In this document: piece by piece, positions 16,636 to 25,343 of the stretch
Layout: the number at the start of each line of letters is the position of its first letter
Numbering within the stretch: position 1 is the first letter of the stretch
NCBI RefSeq assembly: GCF_030519475.1
Contig: NZ_JAUMKD010000004.1
Location: forward strand, 211,501 to 275,500
Length of the DNA stretch: 64,000 bases
Source of the DNA: Micromonospora sp. C28SCA-DRY-2
Lineage (GTDB): Bacteria; Actinomycetota; Actinomycetes; Mycobacteriales; Micromonosporaceae
Reading direction: 5' to 3'
Position numbers and translations under genes: made by a program
The notes under the pieces: model-generated
What the model saw: the letters and a program-made list of their open reading frames with translations, nothing else
Told to the model about the DNA's origin: nothing
The model's database searches: none

Positions 16636-18648
16636 ATGGAACGTACGCGTTTCTTCCGCCGACCGGTGGTCTGGATCATCCTGGTCATCCTCGGCGCCGT
16701 TGTGCTCAGCCAACTCTTCACGGCTGGTCCCAGCTACCACCGGGTGGACACCTCGGTGGCGCTCGACCAGCTCCACACCGCCAAGATCGACAAGGCGGTC
16801 TTCCAGGACAAGGAGCAGACGCTCCAGCTCGAACTGGCCGAGAAGGCCAAGTTCGGCGACACCACCACCGACCGGATCGAGGCCCAGTTCCCGTACGAGG
16901 TCGGCGACCAGGTCTGGAACGAGGTTCTGGACGCCAAGGCGAACAACCGGATCACCGGCCCGGCCGACACCAAGGTCTCGTCGGACAGCATCTGGGTCAG
17001 CCTGCTGGTCAACCTCCTGCCCATCGCGCTGCTCGTGCTCCTGCTGCTGTTCTTCATGTCGCAGATGCAGGGCGGCGGCTCCCGGGTGCTCAACTTCGGC
17101 AAGTCCAAGGCCAAGATGATCACCAAGGACACGCCGAAGACCACCTTCGCCGACGTGGCGGGCGCCGAGGAGGCCGTCGAGGAGCTGCACGAGATCAAGG
17201 ACTTCCTGCAGAACCCGGCCAAGTACCAGGCACTCGGCGCGAAGATCCCGAAGGGCGTGCTGCTCTTCGGCCCGCCCGGCACCGGTAAGACGCTGCTGGC
17301 CCGCGCCGTGGCCGGCGAGGCGGGGGTGCCGTTCTACTCGATCTCCGGTTCCGACTTCGTGGAGATGTTCGTCGGTGTCGGCGCCAGCCGGGTCCGCGAC
17401 CTCTTCGAGCAGGCCAAGGCGAACGCCCCGGCGATCGTCTTCGTCGACGAGATCGACGCCGTCGGCCGGCACCGCGGCGCCGGCATGGGCGGCGGCCACG
17501 ACGAGCGCGAGCAGACCCTCAACCAGCTCCTCGTCGAGATGGACGGCTTCGACACCAAGGGCGGCGTCATCCTGATCGCCGCCACCAACCGGCCGGACAT
17601 CCTCGACCCGGCGCTGCTGCGCCCGGGCCGGTTCGACCGGCAGATCCCGGTGGACGCCCCCGACATGGAGGGCCGCAAGGCCATCCTGCGGGTGCACGCC
17701 AAGGGCAAGCCGTTCACCCCGGACGTCGACCTGGACTCGGTGGCGCGGCGGACCCCGGGCTTCAGCGGCGCCGACCTGGCCAACGTGATCAACGAGGCCG
17801 CGCTGCTCACCGCCCGCAAGGACCAGCGGGCGATCACCAACGACTCCCTGGAGGAGTCGATCGACCGGGTGATCGCCGGTCCGCAGCGGCGGACCCGGGT
17901 GATGAGCGACCAGGAGAAGAAGATCACCGCGTACCACGAGGGTGGGCACGCGCTGGTCGCCTGGGCGCTGCCGCACGCCGCGCCGGTGCACAAGGTGACG
18001 ATCCTGTCCCGCGGTCGCTCGCTGGGCCACACCCTGGTGCTGCCCACCGAGGACAAGTACACCCAGACCCGCGCGGAGATGGTCGACACGCTGGCCTACG
18101 CGCTCGGCGGCCGGGCCGCCGAGGAGCTGGTCTTCCACGAGCCGACCACCGGCGCCGGCAACGACATCGAGAAGGCCACCCAGCTGGCCCGCGCGATGAT
18201 CACCCAGTACGGCATGAGCTCCAAGCTCGGTGCGATCAAGTACGGCACCAGCGGCGACGAGCCGTTCCTCGGCCGCAACATGGGCCACGAGCGGGACTAC
18301 TCCGACGCCGTCGCCGCCGAGATCGACGCCGAGATGCGGGCGCTGATCGAACTCGCCCACGACGAGGCGTGGGAGATCCTGGTGGAGTACCGGGACGTGC
18401 TGGACAACATCGTCCTGGAGCTGATGGAGAAGGAGACCCTCTCCACCGCCGACATGGCCCGGATCTGCGCCCGGGTGGCCAAGCGGCCGCCGATGGCGCC
18501 GTACAACGGCTTCGGCAAGCGCCAGCCCTCCACCGAGCCGCCGGTGCTCACCCCGGCGGAGAAGGAGGCGCTCAAGGTGCAGGCCCAGGCCGACGGCGCC
18601 GAGGCGACGGTCGGCGGCACCTCGAACAACTCGGACGGTACGCACTGA
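16636..18648 (+). CDS. ftsH: ATP-dependent zinc metalloprotease FtsH
   Basis: 670 residues from ATG 16636 (MERTRFFRR), the usual start in relatives; a longer frame upstream looks non-coding. Two membrane helices (about 11-28 and 118-138) flank a small extracytoplasmic domain. The AAA module has Walker A GPPGTGKT (about 211) and Walker B IVFVDEIDA, then the second region of homology (NRPDILDPALLRPGRFDR). The zinc site HEGGH lies near 434. It is the membrane AAA protease that degrades damaged membrane and regulatory proteins. The stop overlaps the proposed folE start. Confidence 0.97.
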   Translation: MERTRFFRRPVVWIILVILGAVVLSQLFTAGPSYHRVDTSVALDQLHTAKIDKAVFQDKEQTLQLELAEKAKFGDTTTDRIEAQFPYEVGDQVWNEVLDAKANNRITGPADTKVSSDSIWVSLLVNLLPIALLVLLLLFFMSQMQGGGSRVLNFGKSKAKMITKDTPKTTFADVAGAEEAVEELHEIKDFLQNPAKYQALGAKIPKGVLLFGPPGTGKTLLARAVAGEAGVPFYSISGSDFVEMFVGVGASRVRDLFEQAKANAPAIVFVDEIDAVGRHRGAGMGGGHDEREQTLNQLLVEMDGFDTKGGVILIAATNRPDILDPALLRPGRFDRQIPVDAPDMEGRKAILRVHAKGKPFTPDVDLDSVARRTPGFSGADLANVINEAALLTARKDQRAITNDSLEESIDRVIAGPQRRTRVMSDQEKKITAYHEGGHALVAWALPHAAPVHKVTILSRGRSLGHTLVLPTEDKYTQTRAEMVDTLAYALGGRAAEELVFHEPTTGAGNDIEKATQLARAMITQYGMSSKLGAIKYGTSGDEPFLGRNMGHERDYSDAVAAEIDAEMRALIELAHDEAWEILVEYRDVLDNIVLELMEKETLSTADMARICARVAKRPPMAPYNGFGKRQPSTEPPVLTPAEKEALKVQAQADGAEATVGGTSNNSDGTH

Positions 18649-19349
18649 GCACCGACCCTGCGGCCAGCCCCCACGACCGGGGGCTGGCCGCGTCCGCAAC
18701 CGAACCCGACGGCGACGACGCCCTCGACTACGTCGCCGCCCGGCTGATCAGTGGCAAGCTCACCGGCCGGCCGGTCGAGGACACCATGGACCTCGGCCGG
18801 ATCGAGAAGGCGGTCCGGGAGATCCTGATCGCGGTCGGGGAGGACCCGGACCGCGACGGTCTCCAGCAGACCCCGGCCCGGGTCGCCCGCGCGTACGCGG
18901 AACTCTTCGCCGGCCTCCGGGTCGACCCGGCCCAGGTGCTCAGCACCACCTTCGAGGCCAACCACGAGGAGCTGGTGCTGGTCCGGGACATCGACGTGAT
19001 GAGCCTCTGCGAGCACCACCTGCTGCCGTTCAGGGGCAGCGCGCACATCGGCTACATCCCCGGGCCGGACGGCCGGATCACCGGCCTGTCCAAGCTGGCC
19101 CGGCTGGTCGAGGTCTTCGCCCGCCGGCCCCAGGTGCAGGAGCGGCTCACCTCGCAGATCGCCGACCTGCTGATGAGCAAGCTGGAACCGCGCGGCGTGG
19201 TGGTGGTGCTCGAGTGCGAGCACATGTGCATGGCGATGCGCGGCATCCAGAAGTCCGGCGCCCAGACCATCACCTCGGCGGTGCGCGGCACCCTACAGAA
19301 CGACGCGAAGTCCCGCGCCGAGGCGATGGCCCTGATCATCCCCCGCTGA
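18645..19349 (+). CDS. folE: GTP cyclohydrolase I
   Basis: The catalytic domain is complete: zinc ligands in CEHHLLPF and in ECEHMCM, and the QxRLT-type stretch VQERLTSQIAD. It makes 7,8-dihydroneopterin triphosphate, first step of folate synthesis. The start is uncertain. There is no ATG or GTG until 18786 (MDLGRIEKAV), yet the upstream codons DALDYVAARLISGKLTGRPVEDT look like conserved protein. A CTG at 18645 overlaps the ftsH stop (CTGA) and would give 234 residues by translational coupling; the ATG would give 187. Its usual partner folP lies 12.8 kb further on, beyond the accessory block. Confidence 0.88.
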   Translation: MSTDPAASPHDRGLAASATEPDGDDALDYVAARLISGKLTGRPVEDTMDLGRIEKAVREILIAVGEDPDRDGLQQTPARVARAYAELFAGLRVDPAQVLSTTFEANHEELVLVRDIDVMSLCEHHLLPFRGSAHIGYIPGPDGRITGLSKLARLVEVFARRPQVQERLTSQIADLLMSKLEPRGVVVVLECEHMCMAMRGIQKSGAQTITSAVRGTLQNDAKSRAEAMALIIPR

Positions 19350-19420
19350 CCCGAACCTTCCCGGCCGGCCGACCCCGCGTCCCGCGGGCGGCCGGCCGAG
19401 TGCTCTCCGGTGGCCTCGCG

Positions 19421-19477
19421 ACCGCCGATCGGCGGCTGGACCGCCGATCGGCGGCTGGACCGCCGATTGGCGGCTGG
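19421..19477. repeat. Three tandem 19-bp repeats, each with a palindrome
   Basis: Units at 19421, 19440 and 19459; the first two are identical and the third has one change in the centre (T for C). Each contains the 14-bp palindrome CCGCCGATCGGCGG, imperfect in the third. They lie between convergent folE and a membrane-protein gene, where a terminator or protein-binding array would fit. This also marks the left end of the block that separates folE from folP. Confidence 0.75.
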
Positions 19478-19506
19478 GCCGCCGGCCGGCGCGGCGGGCC
19501 AGCCGG

Positions 19507-20238
19507 TCAGCCGGCGAGGATCGCGAGCAGCAGCCCGGCGGTGACCAGCACCGCCGGCACCAGGCAGACCAGCGCGCCCAGTCGGGTCGTCCGGTCCGCC
19601 CGCCCGCCCGGCCGGGCCGGGAAGAGTCGCGCGGTGCCGATCCAGCCGGCCGCGAACGCCACGGCCGGCATCGGCAGCCCGCAGATCAACGCCGCGACGC
19701 TCGCCGCGCCGGGCCCGGTCGCCAGGTAGACCGCCACCTGGATCACCGGCACCAGCAGCGCCAGCGGCGCGTACACCAGCAGGTTGCGCAGCGGCGCCGG
19801 CCAGCCCGCCGGGCTGACCCGGCCCCGCGCGGCCAGCGCCAGGTCCGCGGCCTCCGCCCGGTCGTGCGCGGCCCGCAGCCCGGCCAGCACCGCCGCCGGA
19901 CCACCCGCCATCGACCGGGCCGCCTCGGTCAGCTCCGGCGGCGTGGGCACCAGCGAGATCGGCGGTACGCCCAGCTCCCGCAGCCGCGCCTCCTGGGACG
20001 CCAACCGGGTGCGTACCGCGGTCAGCTCCTCGCGCGCGGCCTGCACCGACCGGGCCTGCTCGCCCGCGGCGGTGACCGCGTCCCGCCGTACCCCGTCCAG
20101 TTGCCGGGCCGCCGCCAGGTACTCCGTCCAGGCGGTCGACACCGGGTCGCCGCCGGCCGGCTGCGCCGGCACCCGTCCGCCGTCGCGCTGCCCCGGAACG
20201 GCGGTCGCCGCCCGGCCACCCGCCCCGCCGTCGCTCAT
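19507..20238 (-). CDS. Coiled-coil membrane protein of unknown function
   Basis: 243 residues from ATG 20238. Residues 35-90 are a charged Ala/Arg/Glu helix likely to form a coiled coil (AAREELTAVRTRLASQEARLREL). After a central helical region come three to four membrane helices (about 150-240). No family recognised. It is translationally linked to the FtsK-like ATPase upstream through a 14-codon bridging mini-ORF, so the two proteins are probably functional partners, perhaps a membrane platform for the ATPase (inference). Confidence 0.75.
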   Translation of the reverse strand: MSDGGAGGRAATAVPGQRDGGRVPAQPAGGDPVSTAWTEYLAAARQLDGVRRDAVTAAGEQARSVQAAREELTAVRTRLASQEARLRELGVPPISLVPTPPELTEAARSMAGGPAAVLAGLRAAHDRAEAADLALAARGRVSPAGWPAPLRNLLVYAPLALLVPVIQVAVYLATGPGAASVAALICGLPMPAVAFAAGWIGTARLFPARPGGRADRTTRLGALVCLVPAVLVTAGLLLAILAG

Positions 20239-20276
20239 GGCCGGCCACCCGGGTTTCGCTCGCTCGGCTCGCTCAT
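20235..20276 (-). CDS. 13-residue bridging mini-ORF (MSEPSERNPGGRP)
   Basis: The ATG (20276-20274) overlaps the stop of the FtsK-like gene as ATGA, and its own stop overlaps the ATG of the membrane-protein gene as ATGA. It therefore couples the two genes exactly. Two similar bridges occur at 33936-34019 and 47500-47538. It may act only as a re-initiation device; a peptide role is not supported. Confidence 0.4.
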   Translation of the reverse strand: MSEPSERNPGGRP

Positions 20277-22807
20277 CCCACTCCCTCCGAGGCGAACGGG
20301 ATCAGCACCGTGCCCCGCTCGCCCGGCCCGTCCCAGAGCACTGCCCGGCCCGGCCGGGGCCGCCAGTCGACCGGGCGGCCGAAGACGGGCGCCAGTTGGC
20401 TGCCCGGCACGTCCACCACGGCGACCGCGGCGAGCTTGTCCACCTCGCCGTCCGCGGGTTCCAGCAGCGCCGCGAACGGCGGTACGGCGCGCCACCAGCC
20501 GAGCACGTGCAGGCCCGCCGGCGGCCCCTCCCGCAGCAGCGTCCGCAGCCGGTCGGCGGGGAGCCGCTGCCCGGCATCCACCCCGAAGGCCACCAGGTAG
20601 GCCGGCTCGCCGGCGTCCGCGACGGCGAGCAGACCGGGCAGGCCGACCCGCTCGACCGGATGCCGGGCGGCCAGCTCGGCGGCGAGCGCGTCGATGGCCG
20701 GGGTCGCGTCGTCCGCCGCCAGCACGAACCGCGCGGCACCCTGCGGGTGGTGCGCGGCGGTGCTGCGGGCCGCGGTGGCCAGCAGCGCGGCGGCCTCCGG
20801 CCCCGGCCCGAGAACCGCCAGGTTGCGGCCCGCGGCCGGCCCGAGCGGTACCGCCACCGTGGTACGGGCGACCTCCACCGCCCGGCCGAGCAGGGCCGCG
20901 GGGCCGTGCGCCCGCCCGGCCAGCGCCGTCCGGTGCCGGGGATCGTTGCGCAACCGGGGGCGGGCGTAGCCGGCGAAGACCACCGGCGGCCCCGACCCCT
21001 CGGGTCGGGCGGACCAGAGCCGGTGGCGCAGCCGCTCCACGGTCTCCGGGTCGTCCTGCGGGTCGGGGAAGCGGACCATCCGCTCGTGCCCGCGGATCGC
21101 GCCCCGGGGCCCGCCCAGCCCGCCGGCGGTGTTCACCACGGCGCTGCCGACCGGCAGCCCCGCCGCCGAGTCGTTGGTCGGTTCCAGCACCGCGCCACCG
21201 CCGGGCAACGCCACCCGCACCGGGAACTGCCCGAGCATCGAGTCGCGGTGCCCGCCGTCGGTACGCGAGCCCAGCCCCAGGTCGCCCTCGCCGGCGAGGA
21301 CCAGGTGGATGCCGTACGACCGGCCGCCCCGGGCCAGCGCCTCCAGCCGGGCGGCGGCGTCCACCGCCAACCGGTCCCGCTCGGCGAAGAGCAGCGGGAG
21401 ATTGTCCAGCACACAGACGATCCGGGGCAGCAGCTGGTGCTGCCGCAGTTCGGCGTAGCGCTGGCCGCCGGCGCGGCTCCCCGCCTCCTCGCGGCGGTGC
21501 AGTTCCGCGGTCAACCCGTCGAGCAGGTCCAGCACGTACTCCCGGTCGGCGGCCAGCGCGGCGGCACGGACCTGCGGAATCCAGGACCGGTCCCGCTCGG
21601 TCTGCAGGAACTCCACGAAGGACTCGCCGTCGCCGAGATCCACCAGGTACAGCGTCAGCTCGTCCGGGCCGTACCGGGCGGCCAGACCGAGCAGCGCCGT
21701 GGTGAGGAAGGTGGAGCGGCCCGTCCCGGACCGGCCGCTGACCAGCCAGTGCGGGGTCAGCTCGGTGAAGCCGAGGGAGACCGGACGGCCGCCCGCGTCG
21801 CCCACCGTGGTGCCGAGCCCGTCGGCCGACCCGGCCGTCCACAGCTCGGCGTCGTCGGCGGGTAGCAGGTCGGCCAGGGCCAGCCGTGACCCCGCCTCCA
21901 CCTGCTCGGCCAGCCGCCGGCAGACCGCGTCGACCAGATCGGCCGGCGGATCCGTCTCGACGAAGACCGGCGAGTTCAGCCCGCCCGGCCGCTCCGCGCC
22001 GGGACCGGCGAATGAGGTTCCCGGCGGATCGCCGAGCAGCGCGTACGCGGTGCGCATCGCCAGCGGGGTGGCCAGCGGCAGCGCGTCCCGGCCGGGCCGG
22101 GGCCAGCCGGCGACCAGCAGGTGCAGCCCGGCCGACGGGCCCTGCTCGGCCAGCGCCGCGATCCGGGCCAGGTCGGTCGCGCCGGTCGACTCCGGCAGCG
22201 CGGCGAGCACCAGCAGCAGCGTGCGGTCGTGCCGGCGGCGACCGCTCGCGCCCGGGGCCACCCACTGCTCCGCCTCGTTCAGCACCGCCCGCAACCCGGC
22301 CACGTCCGACACCGGCGGTGGCAGCAGACCGGCGTCGGCGAGCGGCGCGAAGGACGCCAGCGTGCCACCGGCCGCGTCCACCGCGCGGACCAGCAGCGCG
22401 CCGGCCGGGGTCGCCGCCAGCAGCCGCAGCAGCACGGCCCGGAGCAGCCCGGCCACCCGGGGCTCGTGCGCGTCGACGTCCACGCTGAGGTGACCGGTGC
22501 CGAGCAGCGGCACCAGCGCGGGGAAACGGGCGTCGTCCAGGGGCGCCGCGGTGCCGACCCGGACGAACGGCGGCGGGCCCTCGCCGGCCGGCGCGGTCGG
22601 GGTGAGCGTCTCCAGTGGAGCGCCGGCCCAGCCGGGGGCCAGCAGCGCCGCCGCGTTCCGCAGCCGCTCGGCCAGCTCGTACTGGCGGCGCTGGTCGGCG
22701 GGGGCGGGCCGGGTCTCGTCGAGGGCGGCCGCGGCGGCGGTCGCGGTGGCGGCGGCCCGCCGGTGCAGGGCGGCGGCGCGGTTGGTACGTGCCTTCGGAC
22801 CGGCCAC
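20273..22807 (-). CDS. FtsK/SpoIIIE-like ATPase with non-canonical Walker A (Lys to Arg)
   Basis: 844 residues from GTG 22807 (a GGGGGTGG stretch lies about five bases upstream). Residues 1-50 are a helical Ala/Arg-rich region, followed by an alpha/beta domain (about 80-250). An FtsK-type P-loop domain covers about 335-560 with Walker A GRSGTGRS (358-365), where Arg364 replaces the catalytic lysine, and Walker B LTLYLVDLGDGESF (Asp390). A second RecA-like half (about 640-840) has lost the P-loop (GPGPEAAALLA). The architecture resembles the later modules of EccC or a coupling protein such as TcpA. It may bind but hardly hydrolyse ATP, or act with a partner ATPase. It forms an operon with the coiled-coil membrane protein. 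Confidence 0.8.
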   Translation of the reverse strand: MAGPKARTNRAAALHRRAAATATAAAAALDETRPAPADQRRQYELAERLRNAAALLAPGWAGAPLETLTPTAPAGEGPPPFVRVGTAAPLDDARFPALVPLLGTGHLSVDVDAHEPRVAGLLRAVLLRLLAATPAGALLVRAVDAAGGTLASFAPLADAGLLPPPVSDVAGLRAVLNEAEQWVAPGASGRRRHDRTLLLVLAALPESTGATDLARIAALAEQGPSAGLHLLVAGWPRPGRDALPLATPLAMRTAYALLGDPPGTSFAGPGAERPGGLNSPVFVETDPPADLVDAVCRRLAEQVEAGSRLALADLLPADDAELWTAGSADGLGTTVGDAGGRPVSLGFTELTPHWLVSGRSGTGRSTFLTTALLGLAARYGPDELTLYLVDLGDGESFVEFLQTERDRSWIPQVRAAALAADREYVLDLLDGLTAELHRREEAGSRAGGQRYAELRQHQLLPRIVCVLDNLPLLFAERDRLAVDAAARLEALARGGRSYGIHLVLAGEGDLGLGSRTDGGHRDSMLGQFPVRVALPGGGAVLEPTNDSAAGLPVGSAVVNTAGGLGGPRGAIRGHERMVRFPDPQDDPETVERLRHRLWSARPEGSGPPVVFAGYARPRLRNDPRHRTALAGRAHGPAALLGRAVEVARTTVAVPLGPAAGRNLAVLGPGPEAAALLATAARSTAAHHPQGAARFVLAADDATPAIDALAAELAARHPVERVGLPGLLAVADAGEPAYLVAFGVDAGQRLPADRLRTLLREGPPAGLHVLGWWRAVPPFAALLEPADGEVDKLAAVAVVDVPGSQLAPVFGRPVDWRPRPGRAVLWDGPGERGTVLIPFASEGVG

Positions 22808-22960
22808 CCGTCCACCCCCTCTGCCCGAGGCTGGCAACCCCGCCAGTGACGGTATCCCAGGTGGAGCCGCTCCTTGCGGATGCGCGGCGGCGCTGCGCCG
22901 GTGTTGTCGTGGATCTCACCGGTGGGGAGGGGTCCGTCACGATCCGCTGGATCTGGGGCA

Positions 22961-22989
22961 TTGGGTCCGGAGCGCCCAGCGGCTAGCCT
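22961..22989 (+). promoter_or_regulatory. Sigma-70-type promoter candidate, leaderless
   Basis: TTGGGT (22961-22966), 17 bases, TAGCCT (22984-22989). The predicted start of transcription falls on the GTG at 22996, suggesting a leaderless mRNA for the downstream gene. Confidence 0.5.
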
Positions 22990-22995
22990 CAGGGA

Positions 22996-23559
22996 GTGGA
23001 ATCAGTGCAGCCCCCCGCCGGTTCCCAGGTCTCCCGCGTACCGGCGCAGCGGACGCCCCCCGACCAGCTGACGCCGCCCCCGGTCACCCCGGCGCCGGAA
23101 CGTCCGCGGCGGCGGCTGCGCACGGTGCTCACCGTGGTCGGCGGGGTGCTCGCGGTGCTCTGCGTCGCCGGGGTGGTGGCGGGAATCGTGCTGTACAACC
23201 GGGCGGCCACCCCGGACCGGAGCGCACCGGACGTGGTGGTGGCCAGCTACGTCCAGGCCTACCTGGTGGACCGGAACGATGTCCGCGCTGGCCTATTCAC
23301 GTGTAACAGCAGCAACCTCAGCGCCCTCCGCGCTTTGCGCGACGACCTGGTAGCGCGCGAGAAGCGGTTCAGCATCCCCATCTCGGTCAGCTGGGGCAGC
23401 CTGCGGGTGCAGGAGCAGGGTAAAAGCGCAGACGTGCAGGTCGAGCTGATCATCTCAGCACGAGTTGACGGGGTCACTCAGAGCGAGCGGCAAGCTTGGC
23501 GGTTCGTTACTCGCCTCGACCAGCACTGGCGGGTCTGCGAAGGTATTCGTACCGGCTGA
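22996..23559 (+). CDS. Single-span membrane protein with extracytoplasmic NTF2-like domain, unknown function
   Basis: 187 residues from GTG 22996; a second in-frame GTG at 23005 has AGGGAG eight bases upstream and is the alternative. A Pro-rich cytosolic tail (1-38) precedes a membrane helix (about 43-66) and an extracytoplasmic domain starting SAPDVVVASYVQAYLVDRND, reminiscent of small NTF2/SnoaL- or VirB8-like domains. Part of the 3' half (about 23270-23550) uses A- and T-richer codons (gta, att, aaa, agc) than its neighbours, which may mark recent acquisition. It stands divergent from the FtsK-like gene and converges on the secretion operon. Confidence 0.75.
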   Translation: MESVQPPAGSQVSRVPAQRTPPDQLTPPPVTPAPERPRRRLRTVLTVVGGVLAVLCVAGVVAGIVLYNRAATPDRSAPDVVVASYVQAYLVDRNDVRAGLFTCNSSNLSALRALRDDLVAREKRFSIPISVSWGSLRVQEQGKSADVQVELIISARVDGVTQSERQAWRFVTRLDQHWRVCEGIRTG

Positions 23560-23563
23560 CCTG

Positions 23564-24160
23564 TCACTCGATCCACAGTAGGTGGACCGGAACCTCCAGC
23601 GTGGTCGGTGCCTGGCCGCGCCAGGCCCAGCGGTACCAGTCCACCTCCGAGGTCACCCGGACGCAGATGTCGCCGTCGGCGCCGGAGTAGGTCTCGGTGA
23701 CCGCTCGCAGGTCGCGGTGCTCCACGCCACCGACCACGTGCACGACCCGCCGGCCGCTGACCGAGTCCGCCTCGACGACCGGAGTTGGCGGGCGGTGCGT
23801 CGGGGTATCCAGGGAGACGAGCCGGATGCCGCCCTCGTGCTGCCCGGCCGACGGCCGGGGGCCCAGGGTCTCCACCCAGACCCGCTCCACCGGCATCAGC
23901 GGGGCGAAGACCTCCACCTGGTCGGCCTCCGCGCGGTACCACTCGTGCTCCGGGATGACCGGGACGTACGTCCGGCTGCCCTGCACCACGCGCTCGTCGG
24001 CGCGCAGGTCGGCGCGCCAACCCAGGCCCGGCAGACCGACCAGCACGCGCCGGCCGCGCAGCTCGACCCGGCCGGTGGCCGGCACGATCTCGACCGGCCG
24101 CGGCGGTGCCGGCGCCCAGTCCGGCTGGTCCGCGAACGGGTCGGGCAGCGGGTCCTTCAT
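23564..24160 (-). CDS. Conserved-looking hypothetical protein, last gene of the T4SS-like operon
   Basis: 198 residues from ATG 24160, 13 bp after the stop of the peptidoglycan hydrolase gene, so in the same transcript. No signal peptide or membrane helix. The sequence is rich in beta-forming stretches and aromatics (WRADLRADERVV, DWYRWAWRG, VHLLWIE), suggesting a compact beta fold. Family not recognised. Its position suggests an accessory factor of the secretion apparatus. Confidence 0.7.
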   Translation of the reverse strand: MKDPLPDPFADQPDWAPAPPRPVEIVPATGRVELRGRRVLVGLPGLGWRADLRADERVVQGSRTYVPVIPEHEWYRAEADQVEVFAPLMPVERVWVETLGPRPSAGQHEGGIRLVSLDTPTHRPPTPVVEADSVSGRRVVHVVGGVEHRDLRAVTETYSGADGDICVRVTSEVDWYRWAWRGQAPTTLEVPVHLLWIE

Positions 24161-24173
24161 GACACCGAGCGTC

Positions 24174-25343
24174 TCATCCCTGGTGCTTGAGGGGCGCGCC
24201 CCGGGACCGCATGAACGGCACCGGGTCGATCGCGCTCCGGCTGCTCCGGTCGCCGTCGGTGTGCACCTCGAAGTGCAGGTGTGGGCCGGAGGAGTTGCCG
24301 CTGCTGCCCACCTCGCCGATCACCTCACCGGCCTGCACCGTCTGGCCGACCCGCACCCGGGGCTTGGACACCATGTGGCAGTACCGGGTGACCACGCCGC
24401 CGGCGTGCAGGACGTCGACGAACCAGCCGCAGCCGCCCTTGCCCGGCCAGCCGTCCACGTCGCAGCTGAGCCGGCCGCCGTTGTCCGGGTCGCAGCGCGA
24501 CACCAGCACCCGGCCACTGGCCGCGACGTGGATCGGGGTGCCCTTGCGGGCGGCGATGTCGACCCCGTTGTGGCCGGGCCGGCTGGCGGTGCGGAAGCCG
24601 GAGCCGACCCCACCCGGGATCGGGGCCGTCCACCCGGAGGCGGCGATCTCCGCACCGGAGGCCGCGTCGCACACCTGCTGGCCGCCGATCTCCGCCGTCC
24701 GGGCCGCCCCGCCGGCCAGCGAGTCGACGATCCGGGCGGCCAGCGCCTCGTGCTTGGCGTACGCGTCGGGGAACGCGCTGATCTGCACCTTCTGCGCCGC
24801 CCTGGTCAGCGGCATCCGCTGCCAACCGGGCACCTTGACCAACTTCTCGTAGAACTTGCGGGCGGCGTACTCGGGGGTCATCCGCTGCGCGACGGTGCCC
24901 CAGTTCGCCCGTTGCTGGAACAGACCGACCGAGTCGTGGTCGGCGCCGACCCCCTCGTTGGGCAGGTCCCGCGACTGCGCGACCGTGCGGTTGGCCAGGT
25001 TCCGCAGGCCGGACTCCTGCATCGCGGTCGCCACCGCGATCACCCAGCCGCGCGGCGGCACCTTCATCTCCTGCCCGACCTTGATGATCCGCGCCGCGTT
25101 GCGGAGTTGGCTCTCGCCGTACTCCGACATGCGAGGCATCTTGCCGGTCGCGTTGACCTGGAAGTCGTCGGTGCACTCCTGGCCGGCGAGGGTCATCCGT
25201 TCGCCGGCGTCTCCGCCCAGTTCGGTGAGGAAGAAGGCGGCGGTTCCGCCGGTGCAGCAGAGCAGCGCCAAGACCCCGGTGAGGAAGGCGGCCAGGGTGC
25301 CGATCCGGAGCCGTCGCCGGGGCGGTCGGGTCTCGTCGCTCAT
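24174..25343 (-). CDS. Membrane-anchored peptidoglycan hydrolase: lysozyme-like domain + M23 endopeptidase
   Basis: 389 residues from ATG 25343, which overlaps the preceding stop as ATGA. An N-terminal anchor (about 13-37) is followed by a lysozyme-like/transglycosylase domain (about 70-190; ATAMQESGLRNLANR, HDSVGLFQQR) and a C-terminal M23 metallopeptidase with GHNGVDIAA and HLHFEVH zinc motifs (about 280-370). This two-activity design cuts both glycan and peptide. In conjugative systems such proteins (VirB1, CwlT-type) open the wall for the channel. Its operon with VirB4- and VirB6-like genes supports that job. Confidence 0.87.
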   Translation of the reverse strand: MSDETRPPRRRLRIGTLAAFLTGVLALLCCTGGTAAFFLTELGGDAGERMTLAGQECTDDFQVNATGKMPRMSEYGESQLRNAARIIKVGQEMKVPPRGWVIAVATAMQESGLRNLANRTVAQSRDLPNEGVGADHDSVGLFQQRANWGTVAQRMTPEYAARKFYEKLVKVPGWQRMPLTRAAQKVQISAFPDAYAKHEALAARIVDSLAGGAARTAEIGGQQVCDAASGAEIAASGWTAPIPGGVGSGFRTASRPGHNGVDIAARKGTPIHVAASGRVLVSRCDPDNGGRLSCDVDGWPGKGGCGWFVDVLHAGGVVTRYCHMVSKPRVRVGQTVQAGEVIGEVGSSGNSSGPHLHFEVHTDGDRSSRSAIDPVPFMRSRGAPLKHQG

